Of a stretch of DNA of 64,000 nt, positions 60,625-64,000 are shown piece by piece. The DNA is taken from assembly GCA_032173965.1 (NCBI GenBank), contig JAVUNC010000005.1, forward strand, positions 45,990,501-46,054,500. Direction: 5' to 3'. The translations under genes were made by a program, and so were the position numbers. The DNA is from Sitta carolinensis. Its lineage: Eukaryota; Chordata; Aves; Passeriformes; Sittidae. The notes under the pieces are model-generated. The model saw nothing but the letters and a program-made list of their open reading frames with translations. It was not told the origin of the DNA and made no database searches. Position 1 is the first letter of the stretch; the number at the start of each line of letters is the position of its first letter.

Positions 60625-63150
60625 TACTCTCAATTGTGCCTTGATCATATGTATATGAGCACGATTTCTGATACATTTATTACAAGCCTGAGCCTGGAAT
60701 CTGTGTACTTTCTCCTGCTGGAGTTTACGAGTTGGTCCCTGTGCTTCCAATGGCTGGAGGACAGTGGGGAGAGCCTAAGGCAGTGCCCTTCCCGGCTGCT
60801 GGATGTGTCCCAATGCGAAATAGCTGTGGATGGAGCACATGCCAAAAGCATGGCCTTCAGCACAGGGTCGGCAGCAGTTAAGTCTTGTCACGCATGCCAG
60901 GGAATGAACAGGCTCAGCAAAACCCCCGTGACACAATAACCACGCTTGTGCTCAAAATGCTGAGTAGATGACATGGGTTAAACCTTTGCTAATGCTCTTA
61001 AGAGCTAGCCTGAGGCTGAGGGAGATAAAGGGGCTTATTATTACAAAATCAATATCCTGCTGGAGTGGGATTTCAATGCTGTTCCCAGTTCCTGCTTTCC
61101 AGAGGCAGACATCTGCATCAAGTGGGAGAGCTGGGCACCAGAGCAGGGCACCAGGCTGTTCCTGCAGCAGGTGACCCTGGACTCTGGAGAGGAGCATGTC
61201 CATGCCCCAGGTCAGCACATCCTTTCCTTATGAGGAAGGCTAAGAGGAAGGAGGAGCTAGTGGGAAAGCTATCACGGCCATGAGGCTGCAGCTCTCCTAG
61301 CGCCACAGCTTTTGGCTATGTAGGACTTACTTCTTGTGTTTTTTATTAAAATCTACAATCTCTTGGTGCTCTAAAAACTGCATTTTTTGCACTGCAGGAT
61401 TTCCCAGGTGGGCAAACTGGTTTTCTGGCCAGCTTTTTTTGAGGAAAAGGATTGTTGTTGTTATTACTATTTTGTTCTTCTCATCCTGTTCTCTTAACAC
61501 TGTTTGTGTGGGCAGTTTCACATGCTAGTCGAGGTGACATAGGTGTCGTTATGCAGCCACGCCTTTTGGATGTTACACAAGTTTACACAAATTGTTTAAG
61601 GAGCTCTGGTTACTGACTGCCTGGGTCTCATCTGAATCTGAAAACAAGGTTATGGCTGGACTGAGAAGTAATTGGACAGATGCTGGGCTGAAATTAGGAG
61701 GTAGGAGACTTTTTTTATAAAAATAAAAGTTTACTGGGAAGATAGACTAGTCCTAGAGGAATATTGTGCCATTCTAATCTAGAACTAGATGATCTTTGAG
61801 GTCCCTTCCAACCCAGCCCATTCTGAGTCTGTGATTCTATGATCTTCTGTGTCTCTTCTAATGCAAACCATCCTATGACTCAATGATTTTGATGTCTTAG
61901 AATTTATCAGTCCATCAGGTCGTAACTTCACTAATAGTGTTTAGGGCAACGTTGTCCTATCCTGTAAGGCAGTTCTGGTCTCAAGAGAAGATCTGAGAAT
62001 AGCAAAGCTCTACAGAAGCAATAGGGACTAGATTTATTTCAGTTCCACTGCATCCTTCATGGAAACCAGGAGATATTGCGAGTGGTTGGTCGCTAAGTGT
62101 AGGTGATAACATGCCCCTCTCCTAAGGAGTTCTTTGCAACTGGTCTGGGAAGCTCACTGCCTTAGGAAGCCATTAAATAGAATTTAAGCTAAGTAGGGGT
62201 GGGATGGGGTGGTGGAACGGTTTGACTGAGCACTAACACCATTTTCTACTTGTTAAGAAACAGCTCACGATCCTTTGGGCCAGCTGATGGTCCTGAGCTA
62301 GGATCCTTAGCTCTATGGGGATAATCAGATGACCTGAAGTCATCTTTTTTCAGTCTTATGTTTTCTACACCTCTTTGGTGTCACATTCTGATGACTTGTG
62401 TGAAAGGAGAAGCTGCTGCCTTAGTGTTCCAGGAGTCACATCCACACTCCCCTCCCCACCCCCCAGACTAAATCCCTTAGCAGTAAGCAGCTCCAGGAGC
62501 CAGTGGGTGTCCCTTTCCTCACACACACACGGTTGCTCTCAGGTGCACTTCCTCCTCATTCAGGTTCAACCATAGGTTTCCAACAACACTCTCATGCACT
62601 AGAATTTATAAAAAATAAGAATTTAATAGAGTGGTATGTTACTGTGATGTAGATAGAAACACACAGTAACACATATAACAGGTGTTCAGGCAGAGAAGAA
62701 GAAAGGAAGAAGAAGATTCTAGTTTATTGTTGACCTCGTATCTATAAGTTTCTGGACAGTGATCAGAGATTGGACAGAGAAGTTCCCACCTCTCCATCTC
62801 CACTGGTCACTTGAGAAGTCCATCAGGTGATATCTTTCACAAAGGAATGCAAACATGATTCTTGTTTATCTTACAATTCATGAGAACTGACTCCACTATA
62901 CTAAAACAAATCAGAAGGCTGATTTTCAGGGACACCAGTGGTACAGCAGCATGTCAGCTTGAGCTGGATGCCTTCGGAGAGGGACTATGAACAAAGAAAT
63001 CCCCAGGGATGATGCCCTTCATGTGCTCTTAATGCAGGTTTTTTTTGGTCCAATGGTAATTTTTGGTCTGAATCTTATTGGATTCTTTCTCTGTCTCCAT
63101 GCAGGCAGGCCATTGCTTATTTTATTGAGTTGATGGTTGTAGCATCCTTA
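60625..63150. other. Non-coding right flank
   Basis: No convincing gene. A short CR1 end lies at 61770-61842. The 117-codon frame at 60586-60939 and the overlapping minus-strand frames at 60952-61306 have no domain. 62540-63150 may be the eroded front part of the LTR remnant listed next. Confidence 0.55.
61770..61842 (+). mobile_element. CR1 LINE 3' terminus (sense)
   Basis: Reads ctagatgatctttgaggtcc, cttccaacccagcccattct and ends gtgattctatgatc, the standard CR1 3' end. Only the last 70 bp are clear. Confidence 0.9.
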
Positions 63151-63164
63151 TCTTCTGTTTTGCA

Positions 63165-63335
63165 CTCTTGTGCACCTGTTCACTGGCAGAACATGGGGAG
63201 CTAAAAAAGTGTTAGACTCAGGATAAATATTACAACTAAATCATCAGTGTCTCATCAAGATTCTTCTCATATTAAAGACAAAACACAGCACTGTACTAAT
63301 TACTAGGAAAATTAACTGTATTTCAGCCAAAAACG
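63165..63335 (+). mobile_element. Eroded passerine LTR remnant (3' part)
   Basis: An ordered set of words matches a common songbird LTR tail: cttgtgcacctgttcactgg, gagctaaaaaagtgttagac, atcatcagtgtctcatcaag, attcttctcatattaaagac, cagcactgtactaattacta and aactgtatttcagcc. The same family may account for 18575-18955. Recognition is from memory. The left limit is unclear. Confidence 0.65.
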
Positions 63336-64000
63336 TATCTTTGTGAAAATTCACAGCTTGTGGCCCAAGGCTTCGGGAATTCCAGCTACTCATGCTAAGC
63401 AAATAAAATTAAGCAAACAGTACTCTAAAAATCATGCAATAGTACAACTATGACTCATTCTATTTAAAATTTATTTAAGCTAAACAACTAATATGTCTCA
63501 ACACTTTATCATTGGTTGCTGCCATAAATAAATTCACAGTAAAAGCCTCATTTTTTCAGGCTGTAATAGGAGTATCCTACAAGATGACAATGTTTGTACC
63601 TAAGCCAAAATGCACAATAGTTTACATATGAAATAAGTGAAACTCTAGTAATTGACTGTCCCAAAGATGACAACAAAGATCTTCAAACAGGCCCAACCCA
63701 CACAAAAAAATGCAAGTTCCTGTTGAAATAGTAATGAAGTAACAAGTCCTAAGGCTGTGTGGGATCCTTCTCTGATATCCTCCAACATGCTTACCTATGG
63801 ATGAAGTTTTTCTGTCCTCAGTTAGTGATTCTCTCATTCCAGGGAAAGACTGCTTCCCAGTTTGATTTGAATGCCGGTCCTCTAATCAGCTGGAGAAAAG
63901 GAGTCACTTACATAAGCCAAAGAAAAGGAAATGCTTCTGCAGTACAGCTCACATGAATAGCTAGGACCGAGTGCTGTTTGACTAATGAAATCCAGCTTCT
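63336..64000. other. Window end, nothing recognised
   Basis: AT-rich DNA with short open frames on both strands and no recognisable gene or repeat. Confidence 0.6.

Noticed and set aside
1..64000. CRISPR arrays, bacterial operons, tRNA or rRNA genes
   Set aside because: No regularly spaced identical repeats, no cloverleaf-like sequences and no rRNA words were seen; the content is vertebrate.

Overview
The window is vertebrate nuclear DNA, almost certainly avian and probably passerine. The reasons are one long gene split by AT-rich introns, CR1-type LINE 3' ends (closing in a tgattctgt-like octamer), and LTRs that I recognise as songbird endogenous-retrovirus LTRs. There are no bacterial-style operons, CRISPR arrays, tRNAs or rRNAs that I can see. 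The species identification is an inference.

Left two thirds (1-48 kb): the CNOT4 gene on the + strand, the E3 ubiquitin ligase subunit of the CCR4-NOT complex. I could place eleven coding exons base by base (3753-43826). All splice sites are AG/GT and all phases agree. Together they give exactly 713 codons plus a stop, which as I remember is the length of the long human isoform. The order is a C4C4 RING, a basic coiled linker, an RRM, a CCCH zinc finger, then a long Ser/Pro/Asn-rich tail. An extra in-frame 156-nt exon candidate sits in intron 7 (23010-23165) and would make a 765-residue form. The first non-coding exon lies upstream of the window or is not recognisable. The introns hold a 238-bp hairpin (2003-2240), several CR1 remnants (16.6, 25.8, 33.0 kb) and two retroviral LTRs (18.6 and 21.4-22.0 kb).

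Right third (48-64 kb): a second gene on the - strand, tail to tail with CNOT4. It was assembled from five phase-compatible exons (57933 down to 52342): signal peptide, one sushi/CCP domain, one transmembrane helix and a cytoplasmic tail, 278 residues. It resembles SUSD3 in the sushi and membrane exons. Its last exons are GC-rich, unlike the surrounding DNA. Its 3' end appears to lie at an AATAAA next to a striking T46-G12 homopolymer block (51668-51725). The remaining right-hand DNA is non-coding as far as I can tell. It holds a long antisense CR1 (53.7-54.5 kb), a 709-bp solo LTR (59916-60624), a short CR1 end (61.8 kb) and an old LTR remnant (63.2 kb).

The most unexpected signal is a pair of directly oriented, almost identical segments of about 330 bp. 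One lies 3' of CNOT4 (47101-47482) and the other in intron 2 of the sushi gene (55376-55735). Two differences over that length imply a very recent duplication, gene conversion, or an assembly event.
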